Shown here: positions 25,899 through 38,157 of the stretch, piece after piece
How positions within the stretch are numbered: position 1 is the stretch's first letter
Layout: every line of letters begins with the position of its first letter
Source: Brevibacillus panacihumi W25
GTDB lineage: Bacteria; Bacillota; Bacilli; Brevibacillales; Brevibacillaceae
Assembly: GCF_000503775.1 (NCBI RefSeq)
Contig: NZ_KI629782.1
Span: 186,001 to 250,000, forward strand
Direction: 5' to 3'
DNA length: 64,000 bases
The notes under the pieces: model-generated
What the model saw: the letters and a program-made list of their open reading frames with translations, nothing else
The model's database searches: none
Told to the model about the DNA's origin: nothing
Translations under genes and position numbers: made by a program

Positions 25899-27245
25899 TT
25901 ACAATTCCAATTTATGAATTTCCAAGAAGTTTGTCGCAAAGTTGCCGGATACGAAGTCTGGATGCTCCAATAGCTTGGAGTGGAAAGGAATCGTCGTATG
26001 CACGCCATCGATGATGAATTCTTCCAGTGCCCGCTTCATGCGCGCGATGGCTTCTTCGCGATCCTTGCCCCAGACGATCAGCTTGGCCACCATCGAATCG
26101 TAGAAGGGTGTAATTTCATAGCCGGGATAAACAGCGCTGTCAACTCGCACCCCGTAGCCTCCCGGCGGCAGGTAATTGGCTACCTTGCCTGGAGAAGGCA
26201 TGAAGTTTTTGGCGGGATTCTCTGCATTGATCCGGCACTCGATAGCCCAACCGTTGATCTTCACGTCTTCTTGACGGAAGGAAAGCGGCTTCCCGGCTGC
26301 CACGAGAATTTGCTCCTTGATCAGATCAAAGCCCGTAATCATTTCCGTAACGGGATGCTCCACCTGGATTCGCGTATTCATCTCCATGAAATAAAATTGG
26401 CCGTGCTTGTCGAGCAAAAATTCGACTGTTCCCGCACCGTGGTAGTTCACCGCTTTCGCTGCGGCGACTGCTGCCTGCCCCATCGCTTCACGCAAGCTCT
26501 GATCCAGGGCAGGAGACGGCGCTTCTTCGACGAGCTTTTGGTGTCGGCGTTGAATCGAGCAGTCACGCTCCCCCAAGTAGACCACATTTCCGTGCTTGTC
26601 GCCCATTACCTGAATCTCGACGTGTCGAGGCTCCTCTACGTATTTCTCCAGGTAGACCCCTGCATTGCCGAAAGCTGTCTCCGCTTCCTTCTGCGCCTGA
26701 CGAATGGACTTGCTAAGCTCGTGCTCGTCGAAAGCCACACGCATGCCGCGGCCGCCCCCGCCAGCGGTTGCTTTTACAATGACCGGATAGCCGATGCTTT
26801 TAGCGACCTGGAGCGCTTCTTCGATGTCTTCGATCAGTCCTTCTGTACCCGGCACGAGCGGTACATTCGCTGCCCGCATCGTCGATTTGGCTACGGATTT
26901 GTCCCCCATTTTTTGGATGGATTCTGCCTCCGGACCGATGAACGCAATCGAGCAATCCCGGCAAAGCTGGGCAAAGGAAGCATTCTCCGCCAAAAAGCCG
27001 TAACCCGGGTGGATTGCATCTGCTTTGGTCAACAACGCAATGCTGATGATGCGTGACATATTCAAATAACTGACTTTGGAAGCGGTAGGGCCGATGCAGT
27101 ATGCCTCATCGGCCAATTGAACATGCAAGGCTTCACGATCCGTTTCCGAATAGACGGCAACCGTAGCCAGACCCAACTCCCGGCAAGCGCGAATGATCCG
27201 AACCGCGATTTCACCGCGATTGGCGATCAGTACTTTTGTAAACAT
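25899..27245 (-). CDS. accC: Biotin carboxylase subunit (AccC-type) of acyl-CoA carboxylase
   Basis: A 448-residue ATP-grasp biotin carboxylase. Domain order is the pre-ATP-grasp fold ([21 protein letters not shown]), ATP-grasp with the glycine loop [12 protein letters not shown], catalytic [15 protein letters not shown], and the C-terminal Biotin_carb_C domain. It carboxylates biotin on a carrier protein using bicarbonate and ATP. ATG 27245 has GGGAG 7 nt upstream. It is the last gene of the methylmalonyl operon and should work with the canonical AccB at 34688 and the carboxyltransferase at 27742. It could also serve the biotinyl carrier of the pxp cluster. Confidence 0.93.
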   Translation of the reverse strand: MFTKVLIANRGEIAVRIIRACRELGLATVAVYSETDREALHVQLADEAYCIGPTASKVSYLNMSRIISIALLTKADAIHPGYGFLAENASFAQLCRDCSIAFIGPEAESIQKMGDKSVAKSTMRAANVPLVPGTEGLIEDIEEALQVAKSIGYPVIVKATAGGGGRGMRVAFDEHELSKSIRQAQKEAETAFGNAGVYLEKYVEEPRHVEIQVMGDKHGNVVYLGERDCSIQRRHQKLVEEAPSPALDQSLREAMGQAAVAAAKAVNYHGAGTVEFLLDKHGQFYFMEMNTRIQVEHPVTEMITGFDLIKEQILVAAGKPLSFRQEDVKINGWAIECRINAENPAKNFMPSPGKVANYLPPGGYGVRVDSAVYPGYEITPFYDSMVAKLIVWGKDREEAIARMKRALEEFIIDGVHTTIPFHSKLLEHPDFVSGNFATNFLEIHKLEL

Positions 27246-27258
27246 CCTTTTACTCCCC

Positions 27259-27726
27259 CTACTTGTTCTTGACCGCAATCAGATTTCGTCCATAATCGAC
27301 GAGCTGACCGTCCGCAACAAGAATTTCTTCGACTTCCCCATCCGATACTGCACGAACTTCTTCTGTCAATTGGAGGGACTCGACGTTTAGACGACCAACC
27401 AGATCTCCCGTTTTGATTTTTTGCCCGGGAGTAACAGCAGTGTAGAACAAGCCTACAGAGGACGAGGTGATGTACGATCTTTTTTCCACGGATGCTTCTG
27501 GCTCTGGGGCAGCTATTGCCTCTTCCAAAGCAGCTGCAGCCTGTTGATAGCCTTCGTTTTCTTTGGTTTCTACGGCTTCCTGTGCAGGTATTTCTGGAGT
27601 CACAACGATCGTTGCAGGAGCTGCCTTTTTGATCACGATGCTTTTGCCATCACGCTCCCATTCCAATTCCTCGATTGATGACTGATTCACCAATTTGATC
27701 AATTCCCGTATATCATGAAGTTTCAT
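27259..27726 (-). CDS. AccB-like protein that has lost the biotin-accepting lysine
   Basis: A 155-residue protein with the AccB layout: N-terminal helix-strand module ([17 protein letters not shown] ... [12 protein letters not shown]), an Ala/Glu/Pro linker (residues about 42-85), and a biotinyl fold ([20 protein letters not shown] ... [21 protein letters not shown]). The hairpin tip, which should read EAMK-M/L-x-N-E, reads [11 protein letters not shown] and contains no Lys. I checked the codons on the DNA, and no frameshift is seen. It cannot be biotinylated at the normal site. It lies between the carboxyltransferase and accC genes, so a structural or regulatory role in the carboxylase complex is plausible. 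Confidence 0.85.
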   Translation of the reverse strand: MKLHDIRELIKLVNQSSIEELEWERDGKSIVIKKAAPATIVVTPEIPAQEAVETKENEGYQQAAAALEEAIAAPEPEASVEKRSYITSSSVGLFYTAVTPGQKIKTGDLVGRLNVESLQLTEEVRAVSDGEVEEILVADGQLVDYGRNLIAVKNK

Positions 27727-27741
27727 CGCAAGTTATCACTC

Positions 27742-29307
27742 CTACAATGGGATGTTCCCATGCTTTTTCGCGGGTCGGCTTTCGGTTTTGTGGCGCAGCA
27801 TTTCCAGCGCTTGCGCCACCTTGGTTCTCGTCTCGCGCGGATCGATGACATCATCGACCATGCCGAGGCTGGCAGCGACGTAAGGATTGGCGAATTTCTC
27901 GCGGTATTCTGCGATTTTTTCCGCTCTTGTCGCAGCCGGGTCCTCGCTTTGCTCAATCTCTTTGGCGAAGATGATATTGGCCGCCCCCTCGGGTCCCATC
28001 ACGGCAATTTCCGCATTGGGCCATGCGTAGACGATATCTGCGCCAATCGACTTGGAGTTGAGCGCCACATATGCGCCTCCGTACGCTTTGCGCAGAATGA
28101 CCGTAATTTTGGGTACTGTCGCTTCGGAATAGGCGTACAAAATCTTGGCGCCATGGCGGATGATTCCCCCGTGCTCCTGGTTGATCCCGGGGAAGAAGCC
28201 GGACACGTCCTCAAAGGTGACGAGCGGAATGTTGAAGCAATCGCAGAAGCGAATAAACCGCGCCAGCTTGTCGGAGGAATGAATATCCAGTCCGCCTGCC
28301 ATGACCTTGGGCTGGTTGGCGATCATCCCGACGCTGTGTCCGTCGATGCGGGCGAACCCTACGACGATGTTTTTGGCGAACTGCGGCTGAACCTCCAGAA
28401 AATCACCGTTATCCACGATCGTCTCGATGACTTTGCGGACATCGTAGACCTTGGTGCTCTCAGCCGGAACCAGCTCCAGCAGTTCCTCCTGCAGCTCACG
28501 CCGTATCGCAGTCTCGACAAGAGGCGGTTTTTCCTGATTGTTTTGCGGCAGAAAGCTGAGCAGACGGCGCACTTCTTCCAAGACCTCCTGCTCGGTCTCT
28601 CCTGTGAAATGCGCATTACCACTGATGCTGGCGTGCACCTTGGCGCCGCCCAGATTTTCCGCCGAAATTTTTTCTCCCGTCACAGTCTCGATGACTTTTG
28701 GACCTGTAATGAACATCTGGCTCGTCTTTTCCACCATAAATACAAAATCCGTAATCGCCGGGGAGTATACGGCTCCACCCGCGCAAGGGCCGAGTATCAC
28801 GGAGATTTGCGGAATCACTCCCGAATAGATCGCGTTGCGGTAAAAAATCGTCCCGTAGCCGTCCAGGGAGCTGACGCCTTCCTGAATGCGCGCGCCGCCG
28901 GAATCGTTCAGCCCGATGACAGGCGCGCCGTTTTTGGCAGCCAAGTCCATCACCTTGGCGATTTTCATCGCGTGCATCTCACCCAACGCTCCGCCGAACA
29001 CTGTAAAATCCTGTGCAAAAATGTAGACAGGCCTGCCGTGAATTTTTCCATACCCTGTCACGACGCCTTCCCCTGGCGCTTCGATCTGGTCCAAGCCAAA
29101 ATGGGTGGCGCGATGCTCCACAAACGGATTCAACTCCATGAAGCTGTCCGGGTCAAGCAGCAGCTCGATCCGCTCACGGGCAGTAAGCTTGCCGCGATCG
29201 TGCTGGGCATCGATGCGAGCGTCTCCCCCGCCGAGTTGAATCTTGAACTTGCGCTCCATCAATTCGTCGATTTTCTCATGCATTTTGCTCATGGCAGGCT
29301 TTTTCAC
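27742..29307 (-). CDS. Acyl-CoA (propionyl-CoA) carboxylase carboxyltransferase subunit
   Basis: A 521-residue PccB/MmdA-type carboxyltransferase with two crotonase-like halves. The N-terminal half has IDAQHDRGKLTARERIELLLD, GGALGEMHAMKIAKVMDLA and LNDSGGARIQEGV. The C-terminal half has GFARIDGHSVGMIANQP, FVRFCD-like IRFCDCFNIPLVTFEDV and SKSIGADIVYAWPNAEIAVMGPEGAANI. It moves CO2 from biotin to propionyl-CoA to give (S)-methylmalonyl-CoA. There is no membrane partner of a decarboxylase pump here, so the carboxylase direction is likely. GTG 29307 is favoured by AAAGGTG 6 nt upstream over GTG 29316. Confidence 0.92.
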   Translation of the reverse strand: MKKPAMSKMHEKIDELMERKFKIQLGGGDARIDAQHDRGKLTARERIELLLDPDSFMELNPFVEHRATHFGLDQIEAPGEGVVTGYGKIHGRPVYIFAQDFTVFGGALGEMHAMKIAKVMDLAAKNGAPVIGLNDSGGARIQEGVSSLDGYGTIFYRNAIYSGVIPQISVILGPCAGGAVYSPAITDFVFMVEKTSQMFITGPKVIETVTGEKISAENLGGAKVHASISGNAHFTGETEQEVLEEVRRLLSFLPQNNQEKPPLVETAIRRELQEELLELVPAESTKVYDVRKVIETIVDNGDFLEVQPQFAKNIVVGFARIDGHSVGMIANQPKVMAGGLDIHSSDKLARFIRFCDCFNIPLVTFEDVSGFFPGINQEHGGIIRHGAKILYAYSEATVPKITVILRKAYGGAYVALNSKSIGADIVYAWPNAEIAVMGPEGAANIIFAKEIEQSEDPAATRAEKIAEYREKFANPYVAASLGMVDDVIDPRETRTKVAQALEMLRHKTESRPAKKHGNIPL

Positions 29308-29319
29308 TCCATTCACCTT

Positions 29320-30343
29320 TTATTGAAAGGATTTTTCGTAGATGGCGATCAACTGCTGGACAGCACTTGTCGCGGAAAGCTCTCCCCTGGCGACTCTCCC
29401 CTCCACATCGGGGAGGGCCTTGGCCACTTCTGGATGGCTGTAAAAATGTGCGTGAAGATAATCGGCTGTCATGCTTTGCATCCAATTCAAGGACTGGGCC
29501 TGGCGACGAGACTGGAGGAAACCTGAGCGTGTCATCCTCTCACGAAAGTTCTCGATCACGGCCCAAATCTCCGGTATGCCTTCACACGTCAGAGAGGAGC
29601 ACATGTACGCTTTCGTCTCCCAGCCTGGCGTGGCTGGCTGCAAATAGTGCAGGACGCGGTTAAACTCGCCTTTTGCGATCAATGCCCGATCTTTGTTCTC
29701 TCCGTCTGCTTTGTTGATCAAAAGGGCGTCGGCAATCTCGATGACCCCCTTCTTGATTCCTTGGAGCTCATCTCCTGCACCCGTCAGCATGAGCAGCAAA
29801 AAGAAATCGACCATCGACCGAACTGTCGTTTCACTTTGGCCCACACCGACTGTCTCTATCAAAATCACATCAAATCCTGCCGCTTCACAGATCAACATCG
29901 TCTCTCTCGTCTTGCGGTTTACGCCGCCCAGTGTCCCGCCGGCAGCGGAAGGACGAATAAAGGCATTCGGATTACGCGACAAAAGCTCCATCCTCGTCTT
30001 GTCCCCCAAAATGCTGCCCTTCGTTACCGGACTGCTGGGATCGACTGCAAGTACCGCTACGCGATGCCCCTTTTCGCATAACATCATGCCGAACGCTTCG
30101 ATAAAGGTGCTTTTTCCAGCACCCGGGACTCCAGTAATGCCGATTCGAATCGACTTGCCGGTATGCGGGAGAAGCTGCCCGAGGACTTCCTGGGCTATTT
30201 CCATGTGAACAGGAGAATTGCTTTCCACCAAGGTGATTGCCTGCGCCAATACCGACCGGTTATTTTCCAGAACGCCTTGTACATATTGCTCCACAGAAAG
30301 CCGGGGACGACGGACCGTAGAGGAAAACGTCAAGAAACTCCGA

Positions 30344-30363
<20 letters not shown>
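29320..30363 (-). CDS. meaB: Methylmalonyl-CoA mutase-associated GTPase MeaB
   Basis: A 347-residue G3E/MeaB GTPase. The P-loop is GVPGAGKS (residues 78-85), the Mg-binding region is [24 protein letters not shown], Walker B is [13 protein letters not shown] and the base-specificity motif is INKADG. MeaB uses GTP to gate cofactor loading and protects the mutase from inactivation. It overlaps the mutB stop by 20 nt and has GGAGG upstream, so it is coupled to its client. Position and length are typical. Confidence 0.94.
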
Positions 30364-32544
<2,181 letters not shown>

Positions 32545-32548
<4 letters not shown>

Positions 32549-34644
32549 GACATCACCCCTATACGTTCCTGAAGGTCGTGAAGCATCTGGTAAGCGTTCG
32601 TCCGGACATGAATCCAGTCATCCACACCGGCAGCCCGGTATTCGTCCATCTGCTCCGTCCCAGGCAATCCAGCCAAGAGCAGGACGACCTCCGGCCTGGC
32701 TGCCTTGATTCGTTGCGCGAAGGGTACGACAATACTGGGATAGCTTTCGTCATCCGAGCAAATGGCGACCACTGGCGCACCCGAGGCGATCGCCTCAGCG
32801 GCTGCTTCCTCTACGCTCGCTGCGGGAGCAGGACGAAGGACCGCAAAGCCGCCAACCGCAAAAAATTCGGCACTAAAGTCGGCACGGGCCTTATGCTTCG
32901 CAAGCGCTCCCATGGATGCCAGATAAACCGTCGGACGATGGCCGTTTTTCTCCCGGTATTGATCGGCTCTCTGGCGCAGGCCCTCGAAGGCTTCTGCTGC
33001 GCGTTGCTTGCGGAGCGGACGTACAGATGTCGGAGCATATTCTGTCGACAAAACAGCCTTCGCCAGCGTCCTCAGTGTTGCCCCGGCATGGACAGCCTGT
33101 ACCGCTTGCTCGATCCATTCAGGAGATGTGATACGGGTTTGCTGCAGCGATTGCAAGAGCGTCGCTTGGATGGAGGCGTCTGCTTGCTGTGCGGCGCCAC
33201 GGATGAACTTTTCCTTTTCAAGTGGCGGTTCTTCGATATTGGGGTACATATTGGTTCCGACGATCCGGTCTTTTCGCTGCGCGATATTCTCCGCTTTCTT
33301 TGCGGCGACCTGCTCGATCTGCGCTTGCACGAATCCGCTCTTGATCGCACTCAGCATCCCGCCTAGTTCCTCTACCTGCTGGAACAAGCCCCACGCTTTT
33401 TGCGCGATCTGATCGGTCAGCCACTCGACATACCAGGAGCCGCCAGCGGGATCGGCGACCTTGGCGAGATGCGCCTCTTGTTCCAGAATAATTTGAGTAT
33501 TGCGGGCAATGCGCCGCGAAAATTCATTGGCAGGTCGGATCGCTTCATCGAAGGCAGAGACGTGAAGGCTGTCGATTCCCCCAACAATCGCTGAAAATGC
33601 TTCTGTGCTTGCACGCAGCATATTGACATATGGATCGAGAACCGTTTTGGTCCAGGCAGATGTCCTCGCGTGAATATTCATTTTTTGCGCTTCAGGACTT
33701 CCTCCATATGCCTCGATGATCGTAGACCAGAGAAGACGAGCGGCTCTCAGCTTGCTGATTTCCATAAAAACCTGAGAACCGATGGAAAAGGAGAACTGCA
33801 TCTTGGGCGCGATCTGCTCGATGGTCAAGCCCCGTTTCAACAACTCGCGGATATGCTCGACTCCGGCAGCCAGACCGAACGCCAGCTCCTGCACGGCATT
33901 CGCGCCTGCGTTGTGGTATGGATGCGACATGACGTGAATCGTCCGCAGTCCGGGAGCATGCTGATTCGCCCACTTGACCACGGCAGCCATGTCTTCATAG
34001 GCATCTTGCAGGGGACATGGAAGCTGGCCATCTGCGATGAGTGTCCCGAGCGGATCCGACCCGACAAAACCCTTGAGGCAGGTTGTCTCTTGGCCGGTCT
34101 TTTCCAGATGGGCCAAAAGTAACGTTAACATGGGTAAAGTCACAAAACCGGTGTGCAAAAACAACGGATATTTTGCAAGGTCGACGCCTGCCAACGCGAC
34201 ATCCATATCTTCTCGGCAGAAAATGGAGACGCCGTGATTGTCGCGTGCCATGCCTGCGCCTGTATCCTCGTCTTGATCGAGCAAAGCGGCATGATTCAGC
34301 AACAGGTTCACCGTCGTCTGCCCGCGCTCCAGATCATGTTTGATGGTTTTGTTGAACGCTTCAGGCGTTGCTTCCCCGATCTCTTGGCTTACTTCCCAGC
34401 CTTTTGCGGCAACACCAAGCGCCCGGGTTCCCCGTATATACGGCGCAGCACCCGGAAGTCCCGTCAGATGTGCCAGGTCCTTCACATCCTCCTCACGATA
34501 AATCGGCTGCAGGGTAATTCCTTCGTAGGTTTTGGTAAGTAGTTTGGCATCGAATGAAGCGCCTTTCAGCGATTTTTCCGCTTCCTCTCGCCACTGCTCA
34601 TAGGTCGGTACCGCAAATTCCTGAAACAACCTCTTATTGCTCAT
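32545..34644 (-). CDS. mutA: Methylmalonyl-CoA mutase small subunit
   Basis: A 699-residue MutA-type subunit homologous to MutB but without the DxHxxG cobalamin motif: the matching region reads [20 protein letters not shown]. Barrel marks such as [20 protein letters not shown] and [20 protein letters not shown] are kept. It forms the heterodimer with MutB and does not bind B12 itself. ATG 34644 is chosen because GGGGAGGG lies about 10 nt before it and because the longer open frame overlaps accB. The gap from accB is 43 bp. Confidence 0.92.
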
Positions 34645-34687
34645 CGATTGATAGCCCTCCCCTCTATGTCCGCTGCTTATTTGCCAA

Positions 34688-35224
34688 TCAGTCCAATTTG
34701 ACCATAAACAAAGGCTGTCCCGGCTCGACCAATTGTCCGTTCTCGACCAGAACCTGGACGATCTCCCCCGACACTTCCGCCTCAATTTCATTGAACAGCT
34801 TCATCGCTTCTACGATGCAGACGACGCTGGACGCGTGCACCCGATCCCCCACTTTGACGTAGGGAGGAGCATCCACCGCGGGGGCAGCGTAGAAGGTCCC
34901 GACCATCGGAGAAACAATCTTCTGTATATTTGCGAAATGGCTTTGAGCGCTATCGACTGTTTCGCCTGCGGTTGAACGCGGAGCTTCTTGAACGACCGCT
35001 CGCTCTGTTTGTGCATGGGTCACCGCTGGGGCGACAACAGCGGGAATTGCTACTGGTGTCTTGGACGAACTGACTGGTTCTGCTTGCACAATCGCTGTCA
35101 CTTGTGCACCGGGAAAACTTCTCTTGATGCTGATGCGCGATTGGTCATCCTTCACCTCAACAGACTCAATATCTGTTTGTTCCAACAATTTTACCAGTTC
35201 TTTCACTTCATATATGGTTAGCAT
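34688..35224 (-). CDS. accB: Biotin carboxyl carrier protein, canonical (AccB-type)
   Basis: A 178-residue AccB-type carrier. N-terminal module [20 protein letters not shown], a Pro/Ala/Thr-rich linker (about residues 45-95), then a full biotinyl domain [20 protein letters not shown] with the acceptor Lys142 in [14 protein letters not shown] 35224 has AGGAGG 7 nt upstream and is preferred to ATG 35230. It is the first gene of the operon, directly behind two TetR-type operators. It should shuttle carboxybiotin between AccC and the carboxyltransferase encoded downstream. Confidence 0.92.
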   Translation of the reverse strand: MLTIYEVKELVKLLEQTDIESVEVKDDQSRISIKRSFPGAQVTAIVQAEPVSSSKTPVAIPAVVAPAVTHAQTERAVVQEAPRSTAGETVDSAQSHFANIQKIVSPMVGTFYAAPAVDAPPYVKVGDRVHASSVVCIVEAMKLFNEIEAEVSGEIVQVLVENGQLVEPGQPLFMVKLD

Positions 35225-35246
35225 CGTCATTCCTCCTGAACTCCCG

Positions 35247-35264
35247 AGACCGACTGGTTGGTCT
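35247..35264. promoter_or_regulatory. Imperfect TetR-type operator proximal to accB
   Basis: AGACCGACTGGTTGGTCT is a dyad with two non-complementary pairs and the same core as the perfect palindrome 55 bp away. It lies 23 bp upstream of the accB start. Binding by the TetR protein encoded next door would block the mut operon. Confidence 0.65.
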
Positions 35265-35301
35265 GTATACGGTTACTTTACCATGAGGTGCCTTCCTTTG
35301 T

Positions 35302-35323
35302 ACAGACCAACTAGTTGGTCTGT
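35302..35323. promoter_or_regulatory. Perfect 22-bp palindromic TetR-type operator
   Basis: The core AGACCAACTAGTTGGTCT (35304-35321) is flanked by AC and GT, giving a perfect 22-bp palindrome. It lies between the terminator of the TetR gene and the accB start. Centre-to-centre distance to the second site is about 57 bp, so two dimers could sit on either side of the promoter. Confidence 0.75.
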
Positions 35324-35343
35324 TGTGTGATTTTCTTCACTCT

Positions 35344-35396
35344 CTGTAAAAAAAGCCCCGCTACACCTGTTCAGGAAGAGCGGAGCCTATTTTTCA
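35344..35396 (-). terminator. Intrinsic terminator of the TetR regulator gene
   Basis: GCCCCGCT/AGCGGAGC stem with one mismatch (35349-35392) followed on the minus strand by GCTTTTTTTAC. It starts about 20 nt after the TetR stop and separates it from the mut operon promoter region. Confidence 0.75.
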
Positions 35397-35413
35397 TACG
35401 ACACCAAGCTGCC

Positions 35414-36061
35414 CTACCACAGCTTGCCTGGAAAATCATGTTGCTGCAAGAAAAAGCGAGCGTACCTCGGGTTTTTCATCGCGTCTGGCTGCAGGATCGA
35501 ATGCAAAACCATGTCCGCATAAATATCAGCGATTTGCTCGATCGAATACGTACCTGTTTTTTGATACCATTTGTAGATCCAGTTGACCATCCCAAAGATG
35601 GCCATCGAGACAATCGTCACAGGCAGCTCGGGACGAAAATCTCCGCTTTCGATGCCTTCCTGGATCACGGTAAACATCATTTTCTTGTATTGGTCCCGCT
35701 TGCTCTCAATCTCGGAGAAATATTCGGGAGCCAAAAACAAGCTCTCCTGATAAAAAATCGTCACCTGCGACCGATAGAGATCAATCATCATCACAAAGGA
35801 CTTGACGATGGCTTGCAGCCGTTCCGGAGGCGTCTCCCACTGCTCGTAAGCCTCCTGCGCCTTTTCCAGTACATAGGAGATAAACTGGTCGTGGATGATA
35901 TAGAGAAGCTCATCCTTTGACTTGAAGTTATGATAGAATCCGCCTTTGGATGTTCCGCTCTCTTTTACGATCTGATCTACCGTCACCCGATGATACCCAT
36001 GCGCTTCAAACAGACGCATGGAAGTCTCGATGATTCTTTCCCGAATCGATTTCTCGCTCAT
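35414..36061 (-). CDS. TetR-family regulator, likely repressor of the methylmalonyl-CoA operon
   Basis: A 215-residue TetR regulator. The N-terminal helix-turn-helix is VDQIVKESGTSKGGFYHNFKSKDELL (about residues 27-52). The ligand domain that follows is all-helical, with FYQESLFLAPEY and NWIYKWYQKTG as in fatty-acid-degradation regulators of Bacilli. Acyl-CoA or methylmalonyl pathway intermediates are natural ligand guesses. It sits directly upstream of the operon, with two matching dyads in the intergenic region. ATG 36061 is chosen; GTG 36070 is an alternative. Confidence 0.88.
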   Translation of the reverse strand: MSEKSIRERIIETSMRLFEAHGYHRVTVDQIVKESGTSKGGFYHNFKSKDELLYIIHDQFISYVLEKAQEAYEQWETPPERLQAIVKSFVMMIDLYRSQVTIFYQESLFLAPEYFSEIESKRDQYKKMMFTVIQEGIESGDFRPELPVTIVSMAIFGMVNWIYKWYQKTGTYSIEQIADIYADMVLHSILQPDAMKNPRYARFFLQQHDFPGKLW

Positions 36062-36078
36062 TATCTTCACCCGTGAAC

Positions 36079-36105
36079 ATTATAGCATAGATAAGCCATC
36101 GTCAG
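36079..36105 (-). promoter_or_regulatory. Extended -10 promoter of the TetR gene
   Basis: TGCTATAAT on the minus strand (36079-36087) is an extended -10 element. A weak -35 CTGACG lies at 36100-36105 with a short 15-nt spacer. The implied leader is only about 11 nt. No copy of the mut operator is seen here, so autoregulation is not evident. Confidence 0.55.
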
Positions 36106-36112
36106 TCTTTCT

Positions 36113-37009
36113 CTATGGATTCTGACTAGACACTGGGGCAATCCCGAAGTATTCCTCCATGGTCAAGCCGCTCTCCACAATCGCCTTGGAAGTTTCCACC
36201 CCTACATAGCGCATGTGCCATGGCTCATAGATATAGCCAGTGATTGCTTCTTTTCCCTCCGGATAGCGCACGATAAATCCGTAATCCGCTGCGTTCTCAG
36301 CCAGCCAGATCGCTTCCTTCGTCCCGGCAAAACAGCTGCTGGCTGCGCATTTGCCATCGATGCCAGAGATGTCGATGGCAAGCCCTGTCTCATGCTCGCT
36401 CGTACCGGGATACGCACTGTAGGTTCTCGCCTTTTCCAGCCCATCCTTTTTCACGTAGCGGTTAAACAGGTCTTTTTGATAGGCGTGAGGGCGGTATGCG
36501 GAAACTCCTGCAAGCTGAATCCCGTCCGCTTTGGCTGCGGCAAACATTTGCTCCAAGGCAGTCGCTGCTTCCTGACGCATTTTCCTTCTCTCGCTTTTTT
36601 CCGGCAGAAGATACGGCACATTCGGAAAGACCAGATCTGGCGGCTCGTATGATTCCGGCAATTTATGCTGCTTGTTTACCAGCACGGCCATGCTTGCCGG
36701 CTCCGCTACGACCTCCAGATCCAGACCCGCAGGTATTTCCTCTTGCTCGCTTGTTCCTTGCTCCTGTGGCGCAGCTTCAGCCGGCTTGCCTGCTTCTTCC
36801 TCTTGCGAAGGCTTCACATCCGTCCCCTCCTGCTCTTCACTCGTTTGTGGAGGCTGCTCCTCTTGCGCTGGCGGTGGCGTCACCGTTTCCTGGGGCGGGG
36901 ACTGTATCACCTCGCCGCTTGCTGCCTGCCCGCTGCAGCCTGTCATGGCAAGCAAGACCGCTGCTCCAAGCAAAAGGGCTGAACCTCTTTGTTTCCACAC
37001 TCTCTCCAT
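36113..37009 (-). CDS. VanY-family D,D-carboxypeptidase-like lipoprotein
   Basis: A 298-residue lipoprotein. The lipobox LAMTGC places the lipidated Cys at residue 25, followed by about 70 residues of Pro/Glu/Gln-rich linker. The peptidase domain at about 120-290 has the zinc ligands of the VanY/DacY group: SAYRPHAYQKDLF, TSEHETGLAIDISG (His and Asp) and EPWHMRYVG (second His). It would trim the terminal D-Ala of peptidoglycan stem peptides outside the membrane. ATG 37009 has AAAGGA 9 nt upstream. There is no VanR/VanS neighbour, so it is a housekeeping wall enzyme, not a resistance gene. Confidence 0.9.
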   Translation of the reverse strand: MERVWKQRGSALLLGAAVLLAMTGCSGQAASGEVIQSPPQETVTPPPAQEEQPPQTSEEQEGTDVKPSQEEEAGKPAEAAPQEQGTSEQEEIPAGLDLEVVAEPASMAVLVNKQHKLPESYEPPDLVFPNVPYLLPEKSERRKMRQEAATALEQMFAAAKADGIQLAGVSAYRPHAYQKDLFNRYVKKDGLEKARTYSAYPGTSEHETGLAIDISGIDGKCAASSCFAGTKEAIWLAENAADYGFIVRYPEGKEAITGYIYEPWHMRYVGVETSKAIVESGLTMEEYFGIAPVSSQNP

Positions 37010-37039
37010 GCTTTCTTGTCCTTTCAAAGGAAGATCTCT

Positions 37040-38011
37040 CTATTTTTTTTCAAATAGACGCAGGTACTCTCCGAATCCTTCTTTTTCCAGATCCTTTTTG
37101 GGGATAAATCGCAATGCTGCCGAATTGATGCAGTACCGCAGTCCATTGGGACCTGGACCGTCTTCAAAAACATGTCCCAGATGGGAATCTGCTTCGCGAC
37201 TGCGCACCTCCGTGCGGATCATGTTGTGGCTCAGATCGATGTGCTCTGTCACCTGCGACTGCTCAATCGGCTGGGTAAAAGAAGGCCAACCGCAGTGGGA
37301 ATCAAACTTGTCAAGCGAACTGAACAGCGGCTCGTTGGAGACGATATCGACGTAGATTCCTTCCTCCTGATGATTCCAGTACTCATTGGAAAAAGGCGGT
37401 TCCGTCCCGTTGTTCTGTGTCACATGGAACTGCATCGGAGTCAATCGTTGCTTCAATTCTTCCAGGCGGTTCGTATCGCGCCACGCTTCCTTTACGAATG
37501 AAGCACGACCGGATGCAGCCTGATAATACTTGTAGCGAAGCGGATTTTTCTTGTAGTAATCCTGGTGGTACTCTTCAGCTGGGTAAAAAGGTTTCGCAGG
37601 CAGGATCAGCGTAGCGATCGGCTTGTCGAAGCGTTGGCTCTGTTCCAAAAGCCGCTTGGATTCCAGGGCTTGCTGATGCTGCTCCTCGTCGTGGTAAAAG
37701 ATCGCCGGGGCATAGGACTGTCCACGGTCAGCGAACTGTCCGCCAGCATCGGTGGGGTCTATTTGCCGCCAGAAGATTTGCAGGAGCTGCGGATAGGAGA
37801 TCAACGCAGGATCGTAGGTGATTTGAACGGCCTCGTAATGTCCTGTCGCACCGCTGCATACCTGTTCATACGTGGGGTTCTCGACCTCTCCCCCTGTATA
37901 TCCGGACACGACGCGAATGATGCCCGGCATCTGGTCAAATGGCTTCACCATGCACCAGAAGCATCCTCCTGCAAAGGTTGCGACACGGTAATTGCTAGTA
38001 TGATCGCTCAA
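37040..38011 (-). CDS. msrAB: Bifunctional peptide methionine sulfoxide reductase MsrA/MsrB
   Basis: A 323-residue MsrA-MsrB fusion. MsrA comes first with GGCFWCM (catalytic Cys17). The MsrB half includes [24 protein letters not shown] and the catalytic Cys in [11 protein letters not shown]. The Zn-binding CxxC pair of many MsrB proteins is replaced by [11 protein letters not shown], as in the zinc-free group. It reduces both S- and R-methionine sulfoxide with thioredoxin. TTG 38011 with GGGAGG 8 nt upstream gives the normal N-terminus; ATG 38074, with AGGAG 10-11 nt upstream and a CATGGAAATCCATG palindrome at the start, is the alternative. Confidence 0.93.
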   Translation of the reverse strand: MSDHTSNYRVATFAGGCFWCMVKPFDQMPGIIRVVSGYTGGEVENPTYEQVCSGATGHYEAVQITYDPALISYPQLLQIFWRQIDPTDAGGQFADRGQSYAPAIFYHDEEQHQQALESKRLLEQSQRFDKPIATLILPAKPFYPAEEYHQDYYKKNPLRYKYYQAASGRASFVKEAWRDTNRLEELKQRLTPMQFHVTQNNGTEPPFSNEYWNHQEEGIYVDIVSNEPLFSSLDKFDSHCGWPSFTQPIEQSQVTEHIDLSHNMIRTEVRSREADSHLGHVFEDGPGPNGLRYCINSAALRFIPKKDLEKEGFGEYLRLFEKK

Positions 38012-38157
38012 GTAATTCGCCTCCCTTGGCATTTCCTTGCAAGTGTATACGACTGATTTTACATGGAAATCCATGAGAAGACCACTCCTCAGTTGTTCAG
38101 CAGGGTCCGATCTCCCAGCAGGAGGCCCTTCTTACGCAGCTGACGTGTGATGGCATT

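Noticed and set aside
27715-29526. A 603-codon open frame on the plus strand opposite the carboxyltransferase gene
   Set aside because: It is the antisense shadow of a well-supported gene; its residues show no domain, no ribosome site and codon use that follows the opposite strand.
36113-37009. Vancomycin-resistance gene vanY
   Set aside because: No vanRS, vanHAX or mobile element is nearby; VanY-family peptidases are common in Bacillales as housekeeping enzymes.
38012-38157. Riboswitch (S-box or T-box) upstream of msrAB
   Set aside because: The upstream sequence has short repeats (CCTGCTGG, CCCTGCTG) but none of the conserved S-box or T-box cores.
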